Numbered from the stretch's first letter, positions 9,852-19,750 are shown. The stretch: DNA of 64,000 nucleotides from Saprospiraceae bacterium (GCA_020630775.1 JAHDIN010000013.1:1-64000), one strand, 5' to 3'. The notes: a model not told the origin generated them from the letters alone. A program made the numbers and translations.

Positions 9852-11414
9852 TTACATTGTAATATTTACCAAATAAATTGACACCGTACCACTTACCTCA
9901 TTAGCTGTTACAAGCAGAGGCTTATTTATAGGACTATCTTTTGTATCGATAAACTTTATATCTTCCACACCTAAATCCCCTATTGCTTCTAATTCACCGT
10001 CAGCGTTAAAATTTCTATTATTGACATAATCAATAAATTGCGGATGAGAAGGATGAGTCACTTCGTAAATCATAACACCACCCTGTCTCTCTAAACCAAT
10101 GAAGGCATAAACTTTATGACCTATAAAACCCAACTCTATAGCCTCAGGTTCTGGTCCTTTATCATCACTCCGATTATCAAAAGAATCATTTTCATAACTA
10201 TTTGAATTAAAATTTTGAGGGTACCTTTCAGCAATTATCTGCTCAAAGTCATCACCACTATCCCAAACCAATGCCATTGTTGAAGCATTCCAAATAGAAA
10301 ATGATCTTGCACCATAGGCATAAAGTTGATCGTAATCACCGTCATTATCTATATCACCTAGACTTGTAGTAATTTTTAATCGCCCCAAGTTGTTATCTTT
10401 TTGAAGTTCTTTATAGTCAGGAAAAGCCAAAGTATCCAAGACAATTTTTGCCACACGCTTCTCTTCAGAGAATCCTTTATAATCTCGAGAATCTCCTTCA
10501 TTTGCTGTGAACACCCAAGTCCCACCAGCATAGCTCGCCACTCTAAAAGCATCAGGTTGATACATACCTAAGACGGGCCATGACTGAATATTAATTTGAC
10601 CATCTTTATCACTTGCATCAAAGCCATTAGATGAGAGGCTGTGATCTTTAAACCCAAATGGCACTAAAACATTTTCATTATTGATTCTATCTAAGATAGC
10701 CATGGCATTGTTCTCTTGACACATCACGAAAATTTTTTGAGTAGCTGCATCATACTGGATATATTCTGGCTCGATGTCTTGTCCTGCAGAAGCATGAGGT
10801 CCATACAACCTAACACCACTTTGCTTTAACTCATTCTCATGATCATTAAAAACATCCATGTTAATCAACTCCATTTTAAAAGGTTCTTCGCTCACACAAT
10901 CAATAATAGCTACTGAACCGGACGGATCTATTGTATAATCTTGATTGGGTTCACCTTCATTAGCTACTATAGCCCATCCAGATGCCGTCATTAATATCAT
11001 ATCCGGCATCGCACCTGTATTTACCTTAGAAAGAAATTGTCCATCGGTGTTGTAAAACAATACACATCCGTCCGATTGAGCATCATGATGAGCTATAGCA
11101 GCACCAACCACTCCAGAAGCAACACCCACGCTGTTAATCACACCAAATTTTGACACATCAATAGTATCTATGAGTTGAGGTATTCTCGGATTTGAAATAT
11201 CAATAATATTGATTACTCCTTGATCTGCACTAGAAACAAATAATTTTTGGGTTTCAGGATCATGGGCAACAATCTCGGCATGACTCCCTTTCGAACTTTG
11301 AACAGCATAGCTTGACAAATACTTTAATGTTGATTCAGATTCCTGACAAGAATAAAAACAAGCTGATAACGAAAAGATAAAGACATAATTAAACCTTCTC
11401 CAGTTGAAATACAT
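9852..11414 (-). CDS. Choice-of-anchor I family lipoprotein (beta-propeller)
   Basis: About 520 residues. I place the start at the ATG at 11414 (MYFNWRRF) rather than the upstream in-frame TTG at 11429; it gives a lipoprotein signal ending in the lipobox SACFYSC. The body matches the choice-of-anchor I pattern: HAEIVAHDPETQKLFVSSA, NIIDISNPRIPQLIDTI, IAHHDAQSDGCVLFY, IVANEGEPN, FTANEGDSRDYKGF and GPEPEAIELG. This family forms a seven-bladed propeller related to a domain often fused to alkaline phosphatases or nucleotidases in other bacteria. Here it stands alone as a periplasmic or surface lipoprotein of unknown ligand. It is convergent with the FG-GAP gene. Confidence 0.88.
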   Translation of the reverse strand: MYFNWRRFNYVFIFSLSACFYSCQESESTLKYLSSYAVQSSKGSHAEIVAHDPETQKLFVSSADQGVINIIDISNPRIPQLIDTIDVSKFGVINSVGVASGVVGAAIAHHDAQSDGCVLFYNTDGQFLSKVNTGAMPDMILMTASGWAIVANEGEPNQDYTIDPSGSVAIIDCVSEEPFKMELINMDVFNDHENELKQSGVRLYGPHASAGQDIEPEYIQYDAATQKIFVMCQENNAMAILDRINNENVLVPFGFKDHSLSSNGFDASDKDGQINIQSWPVLGMYQPDAFRVASYAGGTWVFTANEGDSRDYKGFSEEKRVAKIVLDTLAFPDYKELQKDNNLGRLKITTSLGDIDNDGDYDQLYAYGARSFSIWNASTMALVWDSGDDFEQIIAERYPQNFNSNSYENDSFDNRSDDKGPEPEAIELGFIGHKVYAFIGLERQGGVMIYEVTHPSHPQFIDYVNNRNFNADGELEAIGDLGVEDIKFIDTKDSPINKPLLVTANEVSGTVSIYLVNITM

Positions 11415-11536
11415 AAACTTTTGGATCAATCGTAAGGATTAGTAGCGAATAAAATTTAAAGATAATTATATTAGTTCAGGCTTTGCTTCAATGGATCTAA
11501 AATGCATTAACAACTATCTTTAATCGACTACTAAAT

Positions 11537-12178
11537 ATGAATAAAATTCTCTTTGGCTTAACAATTTCTTTGTTATGTATACTTACGGCTTGTCAAAAGA
11601 AAAACATAACCGCATTACAACAAACTAAGGACGCACCAGTTGACAAGCTTATACGCCATATGACTGGTCATTTTTCGAGTGCTCTACAAGCTCAAAAAGA
11701 CAGCCTATTCTACGACATCAATCTTGTGATGCAACCCATCTGGGAAAAATCTAATGAAGCCAAATGGTTGTATGTTGAACAGGCAGCATCACAAAACTTA
11801 GACAAACCGTATAGACAACGTGTTTACAAAGTTAGTCAATTGGCCGACGGTCGATTTGAAAGTAGTGTTTACGAATTACCTCAACCTGCTCGATTTATTT
11901 TTGGGTGGAAAGACCCCACTGTTTTCAATGCCATAACGCCTGATTCTCTTATCCTGCGAGAAGGATGCGCGGTGTACCTAAAGACAAATGGCGACTGTTA
12001 TACAGGTTCTACAAATGACAGAAATTGCAAAAGTACTTTGAGAGGGGCATCATATGCCACCTCAATTGTAACTATCTGTCCCGACCGCATTGAATCATGG
12101 GATCAAGGTTGGAATGATGAAGACGTCCAAGTATGGGGCGCAGAAGTAGCAGGCTATATTTTTGATAGAAATAAATAA
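11537..12178 (+). CDS. CpcT/CpeT family (phycobilin lyase fold) lipoprotein
   Basis: 213 residues. The N-terminus is a lipoprotein signal with lipobox LLCILTAC. The rest matches the CpeT/CpcT family along its length: LIRHMTGHFSSALQA, QPIWEKSNEAKWLYVEQAA, PYRQRVYKVSQL, EGCAVYLKTNGDCYTGST and the C-terminal ESWDQGWNDEDVQVWG. In cyanobacteria these calyx-shaped proteins attach phycobilins to phycobiliproteins. Here there is no photosynthetic context and the protein is lipid-anchored outside the cytoplasm, so it more likely binds some other small hydrophobic or tetrapyrrole ligand (inference). The next gene starts 58 bp downstream on the same strand and may be co-transcribed. Confidence 0.85.
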   Translation: MNKILFGLTISLLCILTACQKKNITALQQTKDAPVDKLIRHMTGHFSSALQAQKDSLFYDINLVMQPIWEKSNEAKWLYVEQAASQNLDKPYRQRVYKVSQLADGRFESSVYELPQPARFIFGWKDPTVFNAITPDSLILREGCAVYLKTNGDCYTGSTNDRNCKSTLRGASYATSIVTICPDRIESWDQGWNDEDVQVWGAEVAGYIFDRNK

Positions 12179-12235
12179 AGCATTAATAGAAGTTTACTTT
12201 TACAATACTCAAAATCCAATCAACCCAACACAAAC

Positions 12236-12823
12236 ATGTCTAATCAGAAACGCTCCAAATTCACCGAACCACAAAACATTATAGCAGTAGGCGTAACGAT
12301 CATCAGCTTATGCGCACTGATCGTCTCTTTAATGCAAACACAAATCATGAAGGAAGAGCGTGAGATAATGCGCTCTTATTCGCGTGCTTCTGTATGGCCT
12401 AGATTGGACCTTGGGCTTAGTAAAAGTCATCATTTAGATAACAGCATAAAATCTTTGAGGTATATCCTTAGTAACAATGGTGTCGGTCCCGCTATTATCA
12501 CAGATGTCAAAGTGGAATACAAAGGGCAACCTGCTACTGATTGGTGGGATTTATTCGAAATACAAGCTATCCCAGATTCTGTAAACACATTTATTGGCAA
12601 TATTGACTTTAATGATATTGTCGTTAGCTCTGGAGAGTCGCTAGTGGTTTTAAATTTAGACCAGAACCAACCATTAGCGCGAGAGTTTTTCAAAAGGATA
12701 AATGACATTGATATAACCATTCATTATGAATCCATTTATGAAGAACAATGGAAATGGTACAATGGAAAAGTTTTTAACCTCAAAAACTTTAAAGGCTTAC
12801 CAGAAGAGGTCCAATTCTATTAA
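12236..12823 (+). CDS. Single-pass membrane-anchored protein of unknown function
   Basis: 195 residues. A short basic, polar N-terminus (MSNQKRSKFTEPQN) precedes one transmembrane helix (IIAVGVTIISLCALIVSLMQ, about residues 15-34). A soluble, mostly beta domain follows with NGVGPAIITDVKVEYKG and a C-terminal EEQWKWYNGKVFNLKNF. The phrase NGVGPAII...V resembles a beta-sandwich motif (NxGxGPAxI) seen in many single-TM bacterial proteins of unknown role, so the soluble part is probably periplasmic or extracytoplasmic. No catalytic motif is visible. It may form a small operon with the CpeT-like gene upstream. Confidence 0.8.
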   Translation: MSNQKRSKFTEPQNIIAVGVTIISLCALIVSLMQTQIMKEEREIMRSYSRASVWPRLDLGLSKSHHLDNSIKSLRYILSNNGVGPAIITDVKVEYKGQPATDWWDLFEIQAIPDSVNTFIGNIDFNDIVVSSGESLVVLNLDQNQPLAREFFKRINDIDITIHYESIYEEQWKWYNGKVFNLKNFKGLPEEVQFY

Positions 12824-12870
12824 GTAGTGATTGTATAGTTACGATTGATTTTCATCTCTAAAATTTATTT

Positions 12871-12887
12871 ATGCAACATTGTTGCAT
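12871..12887. promoter_or_regulatory. Perfect 17-bp inverted repeat, candidate operator
   Basis: ATGCAACATTGTTGCAT consists of two perfect 8-bp arms around one central base, isolated in an AT-rich spacer 150 bp upstream of the GTG-started gene at 13037. The size and symmetry fit a dimeric repressor site. It reminds me of Fur-superfamily (metal-responsive) operators, but the regulator is a guess. A TATATTTA element at 12903-12910, close to the Bacteroidota -7 consensus, follows it. Confidence 0.45.
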
Positions 12888-13036
12888 TTGAAAATTATTT
12901 CATATATTTAGATTACCATTGATAAAGTCATGCATGCTAAGCAAAAACTCAAAACTTTGATTAGCGAACATTAAGCAATGCTGCATTTACCTATAGAATA
13001 TCATTTTATTATTAGTGATCATATTTAGTTGGTTTA

Positions 13037-13486
13037 GTGAAATTCAATAGTTTTTTCATAGCAAGACAATTTTGCAAGAATGCTTTTAGGAATAAAAGAC
13101 TTTTTGCGTTTTGTCTTGTATTAATATTTAATCTCTCGTTTTTCAACATGGGTAATTGTAAGGATATGAACATTCTATGTTTTTCACTACAAGCAAACGC
13201 TTCCGACACCCATATTCAGACTACCAACCAGAATCAAAACTTGCGAAAAGTAATTAAGCACCTTACTGGCATTGCAACCTTACAAAGCATAAAACCACAA
13301 GTGAGCAATGGCTATATAACAGATAGAGAATACTGGCAGGCTTATCCCCAATTAGAATTCGGATTTCTTCCTGTCAAAAAGCTTATAAATAAATACACTT
13401 TAGAAATCCTTTTAACCCTTTTGACCTTACTCCTTTTTTATATTTCATCAAGTTATTACAACAAGCTTAAAGTTCGTCAAGACTAA
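13037..13486 (+). CDS. Hypothetical exported/membrane protein
   Basis: 149 residues from a GTG start (GTG AAA TTC AAT...). The basic N-terminus (FIARQFCKNAFRNKRL) and hydrophobic stretch FAFCLVLIFNLSFF look like a signal sequence or first membrane helix. A polar middle (HIQTTNQNQNLRKVIKHLTG, then REYWQAYPQLEFGF) is followed by a C-terminal helix LEILLTLLTLLLFYISSSYY and a short basic tail. I do not recognise the family. It lies downstream of the 17-bp inverted repeat, so metal- or stress-dependent regulation is conceivable. The non-ATG start and lack of homology signals keep confidence moderate. Confidence 0.5.
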   Translation: MKFNSFFIARQFCKNAFRNKRLFAFCLVLIFNLSFFNMGNCKDMNILCFSLQANASDTHIQTTNQNQNLRKVIKHLTGIATLQSIKPQVSNGYITDREYWQAYPQLEFGFLPVKKLINKYTLEILLTLLTLLLFYISSSYYNKLKVRQD

Positions 13487-13624
13487 GCACCTATAAATAT
13501 CATCGAAGCTTTCATTTTAGTTAGACCACCACTCATAGAAACCAAGTAGTTGTATCAATTTATAAAAACGTTTCTCTACGATTTCTGATCATATTGAGTA
13601 TTTTCATTAGTAAGAATTCTGATT

Positions 13625-16600
13625 ATGAGATACATCTTTAAGTTGGCTTTACTTTATACATTATCTACTTTCTTTATTTCCTGTTCTTCAAAACCTGAAA
13701 AAGTCCTTCTATTCTCGAAAACAGTCGAATTCAGACATACCTCAATTGAATCATCCATTCAATCTCTAACTACCCTACTTTCAGATCAAGGCATTCAAGT
13801 AGTCTCAACTGAAGATGCTAAGTATTTTCAAGAAGATTCACTAAAACAATACTCTGCAGTTATATTTCTAAATACCACAGGTGACGTACTAAACACCTAT
13901 CAGCAAATTGAATTTGAGCGCTATATACAATCAGGCGGCGGTTTTGTTGGCATTCATGCTGCAACTGACACTGAATATAATTGGCCTTGGTACAATCAAC
14001 TTGTAGGCGCTTATTTTAATGGCCATCCAGCCATCCAAGATGCTGTGCTTCAGGTTATGAAAAAAGAAGATGCATGTTGCCAACATTTACCAGACGCTTG
14101 GACGGTTAATGAAGAATGGTATAATTTCAAATCTATCAGTGATGATATAGAGGTGCTTGTCAATATTGACGAAAGCAGCTATGAAGGTGGTACTAATGGA
14201 GACGACCACCCTATCGTTTGGCGACACAACTTTGATGGTGGAAGAGCTTTTTATACTGCACTAGGTCATAAAGCAGAAACATTCGATGATCCTTTATATC
14301 AACAACAAATTCTGGCCGGCATCCACTATGCCATTGGGCCCAATAAACTCAATTACTCTAAAGCTAGAACTCAGAAACTTTTAGATGAAAATAGATTTTC
14401 TAAAGTGGTCTTAGATTTCAATCTCGCAGAACCAATGGAGTTGGACGAACTTGGAGACAGAGGCATTATTTATGTGGAACGAAAAGGCGCTATTAAGCTC
14501 TATGATTATGAAGAGGAAAAATCCAGAGTATTAGATAGCTTGAAAGTCCATTATGCTGATGAGGATGGCTTGTTAGGCATTGCAGTAGACCCTAATTACA
14601 ATGACAACCATTGGATATATCTTTTCTATTCTCCAGATTTAGAAGAACCAATTCAACATATTTCTAGATTCACTCTAAAAGGAGATAAGTTGGAAGATGA
14701 AAAAATCATGCTCACAGTTCCTATTATCAGAAAGTGTTGTCACAGTGGCGGTTCTTTAGAATTTGATAAAGAAGGATTGCTTTACATCGGCATAGGTGAC
14801 AATACCAATCCATTCGAATCATCAGGCTTCGCACCTATCGACGAAAGAGAAGGAAGAGAGTTGTTTGACGCTCAACGTTCCGCTTCAAACACAAATGATC
14901 TGCGTGGTAAAATTTTAAGGATTAGACCTGAAGCAGATGGGACATATAGTATACCTGAGGGTAATTTATTTCCTGAAGGCACCCCTAATTGTCGACCAGA
15001 AATCTATTTGATGGGCCTACGTAATCCATTTAGATTTTCTATAGATTCAAAAAACAATTACGTTTACTGGGGAGATATTGGCCCTGACTCAGGCAATAAC
15101 GACAGCTTAAGAGGACCTCAAGGAATGGGCGAATTTAACCAAGCCCAAAAGCCTGGCTATTATGGTTGGCCTTACAGTCGAGGAAATAATCAGATGTATG
15201 TAGACTATGATTTTAGTACAGAAAAATCAGGAAAAAGTTACGATCCTCAACGTATCATTAATGACTCCCCTAACAATACGGGCATAGATACGTTGCCCGC
15301 TATTGAAGAATCTATGATATGGTATGGCTATGCATCTTCTAAGAGATTTCCATGGCTAGGAGATGGCGGCGTCAACCCCATGTCAGGTCCCGTATTCCAT
15401 CGATCGGATTTTAATATTACTGACAATACATTCCCCAATTATTTTGAAAACAAATGGTTTATTTATGAATGGATGCGAGATTGGATATATGTTGTTCATT
15501 TGGATGAAAATCAAAACTTTGTACAGGCGGATCCTTTTATGTCAAACACAGAGTTTTCACATCCCATGGATATGATGTTTTCAAAAGATGGTCAGATGTA
15601 CATTTTAGAGTATGGCCAAAAGTGGTTTAGCAAAAACATGGACGCCCGACTATCTCTAATTAAATATAATCCAGGCAATCGAGCACCCATAGCTAAATTT
15701 CAAATTGATAAGTTAGCTGGTGCAGCGCCGTTAAAAATAAAATTAGATGCAAGCGACTCTCATGACCCAGACAACAAGATATCCCAATATATATGGTCCA
15801 TCGAGAATAAGAAAATCACTCATGACCAAGCAGTCTTAGATTACACATTTGAAAATCCAGGACATTATGATATTGAATTAAGAGTCATCGATAAAGACGG
15901 AGAATACACAGATATATCTCAAAGTATTTTAGTCGGTAATGAAATCCCTTCTATGTCTATTAATGTAGATAATTCGAATAGAATGTATACGGCTTACAAA
16001 AGTATAAATTATAACATAAGCATCAATGACAAAGAGGATGGATCAAGCGATGATTCTACATTTGACGATTCTAAGGTAAAAGTTACTTGGACATATATTC
16101 CTGAAGGCGAAGATCTCATACTCGCTAATGTAGGTCACCAAGAGAACATAACTCCTGAAGGTCTACAATTAATCAATGATTCTGACTGTAAAGCTTGTCA
16201 TGCTGTAGACGCAGAAGTTGCAGGCCCTAGCTATCAAGCCATTGCGAATAGATACGGCAAAAAGGACAGAGGACAAATGATCCAACGCGTTATTAAAGGG
16301 AGTCAAGGCATTTGGGGCGAACGCATGATGTCCGCACACCCTCAACTGAGTATTGACCAGGTAGGCAAAATGGCAGATTATATTTTATCTCTCAAATCAA
16401 ATAACAATAAAGAAGTTATTAGCTTACCTCTAAAAGGTACTTTAAAATTTGATCAACATCAAAAAGATAATATATCTGGACAATATGTATTAATGGCATC
16501 ATATGCAGACAACGGGCATCCTGATGTATCAGATTCTGAACTTTCAGTTATTGAAAAGATTGTTTTCTCACCACCTAGAATCGAGCTAGAATCCCTCGAT

Positions 16601-16972
16601 GAATTAGATAAAGACTTAGGAATCTGGGAAAGTCAAGGGCGCGGACTTGTAGGATCAATTAAGGATGGAAAACATATAAAGATCAAAGACATTAGCTATG
16701 ACAAACTCAAGGCAATTAGCTTAGGCGCTGCATTCAGCAAAGAATATCCTTATTTTGGAAACATCCAAATTAGAAAAGGATCGCCTACTGGATCAATCCT
16801 AGGGTCATATCAAGTAGATCATCTTAATAATGAAAAAGACGAATTTAAGATTTTTGAGATTCCTCTAAAACCATCAACTGGAGTTGACGATCTATATCTT
16901 TTATTTATAAATAAAAAAGATAAAGAGCAATACACTTTGAATGGCGACTGGGTGCAGTTCGAATATGATTAG
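13625..16972 (+). CDS. ThuA / PQQ-type sugar dehydrogenase / PKD / cytochrome c / CBM6-like multidomain lipoprotein
   Basis: 1115 residues. Lipobox STFFISC gives a lipid-anchored protein. Domain order: ThuA-like (about 30-240, with GGGFVGIHAATDTEYNW and NGHPAIQDAV); glucose/sorbosone-dehydrogenase-like propeller (about 255-690, with DEDGLLGIAVDPNY, GGSLEFDKEGLLYIGIGD and LRGKILRI); a PKD domain (about 700-785, LDASDSHDPDNKI...NPGHYDIELRV); a cytochrome c domain with CKACH at 855-859; and a C-terminal CBM6-like beta-sandwich (about 945-1115). This suits an outer-surface or periplasmic enzyme oxidising a sugar or polyol, with electrons leaving through the attached heme. The order is known from other Bacteroidota and Planctomycetes proteins. 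Substrate unknown. Confidence 0.9.
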   Translation: MRYIFKLALLYTLSTFFISCSSKPEKVLLFSKTVEFRHTSIESSIQSLTTLLSDQGIQVVSTEDAKYFQEDSLKQYSAVIFLNTTGDVLNTYQQIEFERYIQSGGGFVGIHAATDTEYNWPWYNQLVGAYFNGHPAIQDAVLQVMKKEDACCQHLPDAWTVNEEWYNFKSISDDIEVLVNIDESSYEGGTNGDDHPIVWRHNFDGGRAFYTALGHKAETFDDPLYQQQILAGIHYAIGPNKLNYSKARTQKLLDENRFSKVVLDFNLAEPMELDELGDRGIIYVERKGAIKLYDYEEEKSRVLDSLKVHYADEDGLLGIAVDPNYNDNHWIYLFYSPDLEEPIQHISRFTLKGDKLEDEKIMLTVPIIRKCCHSGGSLEFDKEGLLYIGIGDNTNPFESSGFAPIDEREGRELFDAQRSASNTNDLRGKILRIRPEADGTYSIPEGNLFPEGTPNCRPEIYLMGLRNPFRFSIDSKNNYVYWGDIGPDSGNNDSLRGPQGMGEFNQAQKPGYYGWPYSRGNNQMYVDYDFSTEKSGKSYDPQRIINDSPNNTGIDTLPAIEESMIWYGYASSKRFPWLGDGGVNPMSGPVFHRSDFNITDNTFPNYFENKWFIYEWMRDWIYVVHLDENQNFVQADPFMSNTEFSHPMDMMFSKDGQMYILEYGQKWFSKNMDARLSLIKYNPGNRAPIAKFQIDKLAGAAPLKIKLDASDSHDPDNKISQYIWSIENKKITHDQAVLDYTFENPGHYDIELRVIDKDGEYTDISQSILVGNEIPSMSINVDNSNRMYTAYKSINYNISINDKEDGSSDDSTFDDSKVKVTWTYIPEGEDLILANVGHQENITPEGLQLINDSDCKACHAVDAEVAGPSYQAIANRYGKKDRGQMIQRVIKGSQGIWGERMMSAHPQLSIDQVGKMADYILSLKSNNNKEVISLPLKGTLKFDQHQKDNISGQYVLMASYADNGHPDVSDSELSVIEKIVFSPPRIELESLDELDKDLGIWESQGRGLVGSIKDGKHIKIKDISYDKLKAISLGAAFSKEYPYFGNIQIRKGSPTGSILGSYQVDHLNNEKDEFKIFEIPLKPSTGVDDLYLLFINKKDKEQYTLNGDWVQFEYD

Positions 16973-16990
16973 CTATCCAATGGATGATTC

Positions 16991-19015
16991 TTAAATTGGA
17001 ATAGACAATCTAAAAGTTGATCCATTATTTACATCTGATTTTAAGAGTTGTATATCACCGCCCATCATACTCATAATTTTTCTAACCAAACTTAAGCCTA
17101 AGCCAGACCCTTTAAAGGTATCTCTGGTATGCAAGCGTTTGAACATATCAAATATTTGATCTTGATAATTTCCCTCTATGCCTATACCATTATCCTTAAT
17201 ATCGATAATATGGAAACCATCACTTTCAGAATGTCTCAATTCAATTAAGACATCATCATGCTTATTAAATTTAATACTGTTATCTATAAGATTCCGAAAA
17301 ACTGTTTTGATTAACTCATAAGAACTGACGATAGTAGGCAGCTCACTATAAGTAATATTTATTTGCTTATTTGGATACTTTTTCTGCTTGATGGGCAGTA
17401 TATCTTCTATTAGATGATTTAAATCCATGGTTTTAACTATGGACTTTTGATCAATCTCATAGGACGTATAATTTTTAACGCCTTCGATCAAATCATCTAA
17501 TTGCTCACCACTATCCTTTACATATGAAAGGTAAGATTTCGCTTTTTCTGGATTGCGATCAATTTCTTTGGAACCTAATTGGCTGAAGCTGACAATGTTT
17601 CTTAAAGGCTCTTTTAAATCATGAGATAAAATACGGCTAAAAGCATATAGTTCATCAATAGATTTTTGAAGCAAGGCATTCGATTCGTTTATGGTATTCG
17701 TTCGCCTTAACACCTCCTTTTCTAATCGATCATTATAAGATTGCTTTTGACGCAATACACCAAGTATCAAGATTAGAGACACCAAACCCAATGCTATAAT
17801 AGCATAAAGAAATTTTCGTTCAGCAGAGTTCCGTTCTAACTGAGACTTAAGCAGTTCGTTATCCTTAACTTTTTTCTGAACCTCAAATTGCAGTTCTAGA
17901 TACTCTGTTTTCTGTTTTCGTTTATCTAGTGATAATTGATCGTTAAGATCATTTGCTTTGAGTAAGTAAGCATATGCACGGTCTTTATCACCTTGCTCAT
18001 TACTTAATTTATGCAAAGCTTCATACACACTAAAGCGTTGCTCTAAATCGATCGTATCTAAGCTCACCAAAATGTCCTGATAAATATTCTCAGATTCTTT
18101 AAACTTACCTTGAGCTTTACATAGCTTAGCTTGTAGGTATTTAAAATTCATAATGTTAAACACATCATTCATTTCGCTATTAAGCCTACTGATTTCTGGC
18201 TTCAGTTTCATTGCTTCTGCAATATCTCCTTTACCTAAAAGCAATTGTCCTTTTATAATTAAAAGGTCAATTTTAAGTACTTCTAGTTGATTAGCTTCAG
18301 TATATTGTATGCCCTCTTCAACTAGTTCCAAACCCTGATCGTATTTTTCCCAACCAAGATAATTTTCAGCAGTTTCAAAATAGCACAACCCTAAAGTTGA
18401 AGGTCGGATAGTGAAGTTGTTTTTGAGATCAAATATCCTTTGAAAACAAACTTCTGACTCCGCATATTTCTCTGCTTGTGAAAGAAGCTGTCCAAGCGAA
18501 TATAAATTACTAACTAAGCTTGAGGTATCTTTAGCCTCTTCAGCGTATTTGATATTTTCATAATAACTTTTCTGAGCGGACTCATAGTCACCTATTTCCA
18601 TGAATGTAAAAGCTGTCAAATATTTGATTGATTTCTTATCCTCTATCGAAACACAGGAACTATTAAACAATTCCTCATTAGCAAGTATAGTTCTGTAGGC
18701 CTCCATAGGCATTTGGCGATTATGGAGTAAGAGAATATTGTAATACTTATGGAGAAACAATAAAGTATCGTGTGCAACTAATCCTTCGTCTAATAATTTT
18801 TGAGCTTCATCATATGCGAAAGTTGCTATATTGACATCTCGATAGACATATTTGTCAATCGAATCCAAATAGATGGAAAATTTTTCGGTTGGCGTTGTCG
18901 TCTCTAAGAAGCTATTTTGAAAATGGTCGTCTTGAGCACCCACCTTGGTTGGTACACAAACAAGAACTACTTGTACAATTATAAGAAATAATAGATACTG
19001 CTTCCAGCTTTTCAT
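16991..19015 (-). CDS. TPR-repeat sensor histidine kinase
   Basis: 674 residues. A signal peptide is followed by about 350 residues of helical repeats with TPR character (e.g. FMEIGDYESAQKSYYENIKYA, YSLGQLLSQAEKYAESEVCF), predicted periplasmic. A membrane helix (about 400-420, IIALGLVSLILILGVL) leads into a coiled coil. The kinase core has the H-box ILSHDLKEPLRN with His465 as likely phosphoacceptor, an N-box NLIDNSIKF, a G1 box DNGIGIEG and a G2 box GSGLGLSLV. No response regulator is adjacent, so it is an orphan kinase here. It is convergent with the multidomain dehydrogenase gene, 18 bp apart. Confidence 0.92.
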   Translation of the reverse strand: MKSWKQYLLFLIIVQVVLVCVPTKVGAQDDHFQNSFLETTTPTEKFSIYLDSIDKYVYRDVNIATFAYDEAQKLLDEGLVAHDTLLFLHKYYNILLLHNRQMPMEAYRTILANEELFNSSCVSIEDKKSIKYLTAFTFMEIGDYESAQKSYYENIKYAEEAKDTSSLVSNLYSLGQLLSQAEKYAESEVCFQRIFDLKNNFTIRPSTLGLCYFETAENYLGWEKYDQGLELVEEGIQYTEANQLEVLKIDLLIIKGQLLLGKGDIAEAMKLKPEISRLNSEMNDVFNIMNFKYLQAKLCKAQGKFKESENIYQDILVSLDTIDLEQRFSVYEALHKLSNEQGDKDRAYAYLLKANDLNDQLSLDKRKQKTEYLELQFEVQKKVKDNELLKSQLERNSAERKFLYAIIALGLVSLILILGVLRQKQSYNDRLEKEVLRRTNTINESNALLQKSIDELYAFSRILSHDLKEPLRNIVSFSQLGSKEIDRNPEKAKSYLSYVKDSGEQLDDLIEGVKNYTSYEIDQKSIVKTMDLNHLIEDILPIKQKKYPNKQINITYSELPTIVSSYELIKTVFRNLIDNSIKFNKHDDVLIELRHSESDGFHIIDIKDNGIGIEGNYQDQIFDMFKRLHTRDTFKGSGLGLSLVRKIMSMMGGDIQLLKSDVNNGSTFRLSIPI

Positions 19016-19234
19016 TAAACACCCCTTTTTAGTCCGCCTATATTAATTAGGCACTTTAGATACAACAAATATCATACTATTTAAGCTTCGAGTAAAGCAA
19101 CATATTAAAAAACACAATCATGTAGCAGACAATTACCCCATACAGATAAGGCATACTTTTATAATTTTTAGGACCAAATTGATAATTTGAGCGACATGGG
19201 ATGGTTATATGTTTGTGTCATAAAAATTTACATA

Positions 19235-19750
19235 ATGAACAAACTATTAAATACACTACTCGCCTTAGCTCTAGTTATTCTTGTTACAAGTTGTGGAGAT
19301 GATGACACGCCTATTGAACTAGGCACTGGTGTCACTATAAGCAATACTTTTCAATCAGACATGATTACAGCTGGCAACGAAACAACAATTGAAGAACTTT
19401 TTCAACTGGAAGCTGGCGCATTATTTTCAAGTTCTACTATTTCTGACAATGTAGAATTCCCTGCCTACTTATTGGGCCTTTATGATGTTGACATTAGCGA
19501 AAGCAGTATTTCTTTCGAATTAGTAGCTGCGCAAGACGACCCTACTTACAAGGATCTATTTAGAACATTAGAAGCGGGCACTACAGACAGATACTACCTA
19601 GATTTTAATGCGTCTCATAATGTCGAATCATTTACTTCTAACAATAGCTCTGTTAGCTTAAGGATTGACTCAGACAATGTTTTAGTTGTTGAAATTGGCG
19701 AAGGATTTAATTTTAATCCAGGAAGTCAATTTACGATCACGTTGAATTAA
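19235..19750 (+). CDS. Small lipoprotein of unknown function
   Basis: 171 residues when started at the ATG at 19235 (MNKLLNTLLALALVILVTSC). I prefer it over the upstream in-frame start at 19187 because it gives a canonical lipobox VTSC. The mature part begins GDDDTPIELGTGV and is predicted all-beta and acidic, with no cysteine after the lipobox. No family is recognisable. A strong intrinsic terminator follows the stop codon, so it is a single-gene transcription unit or the end of one. Confidence 0.8.
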   Translation: MNKLLNTLLALALVILVTSCGDDDTPIELGTGVTISNTFQSDMITAGNETTIEELFQLEAGALFSSSTISDNVEFPAYLLGLYDVDISESSISFELVAAQDDPTYKDLFRTLEAGTTDRYYLDFNASHNVESFTSNNSSVSLRIDSDNVLVVEIGEGFNFNPGSQFTITLN

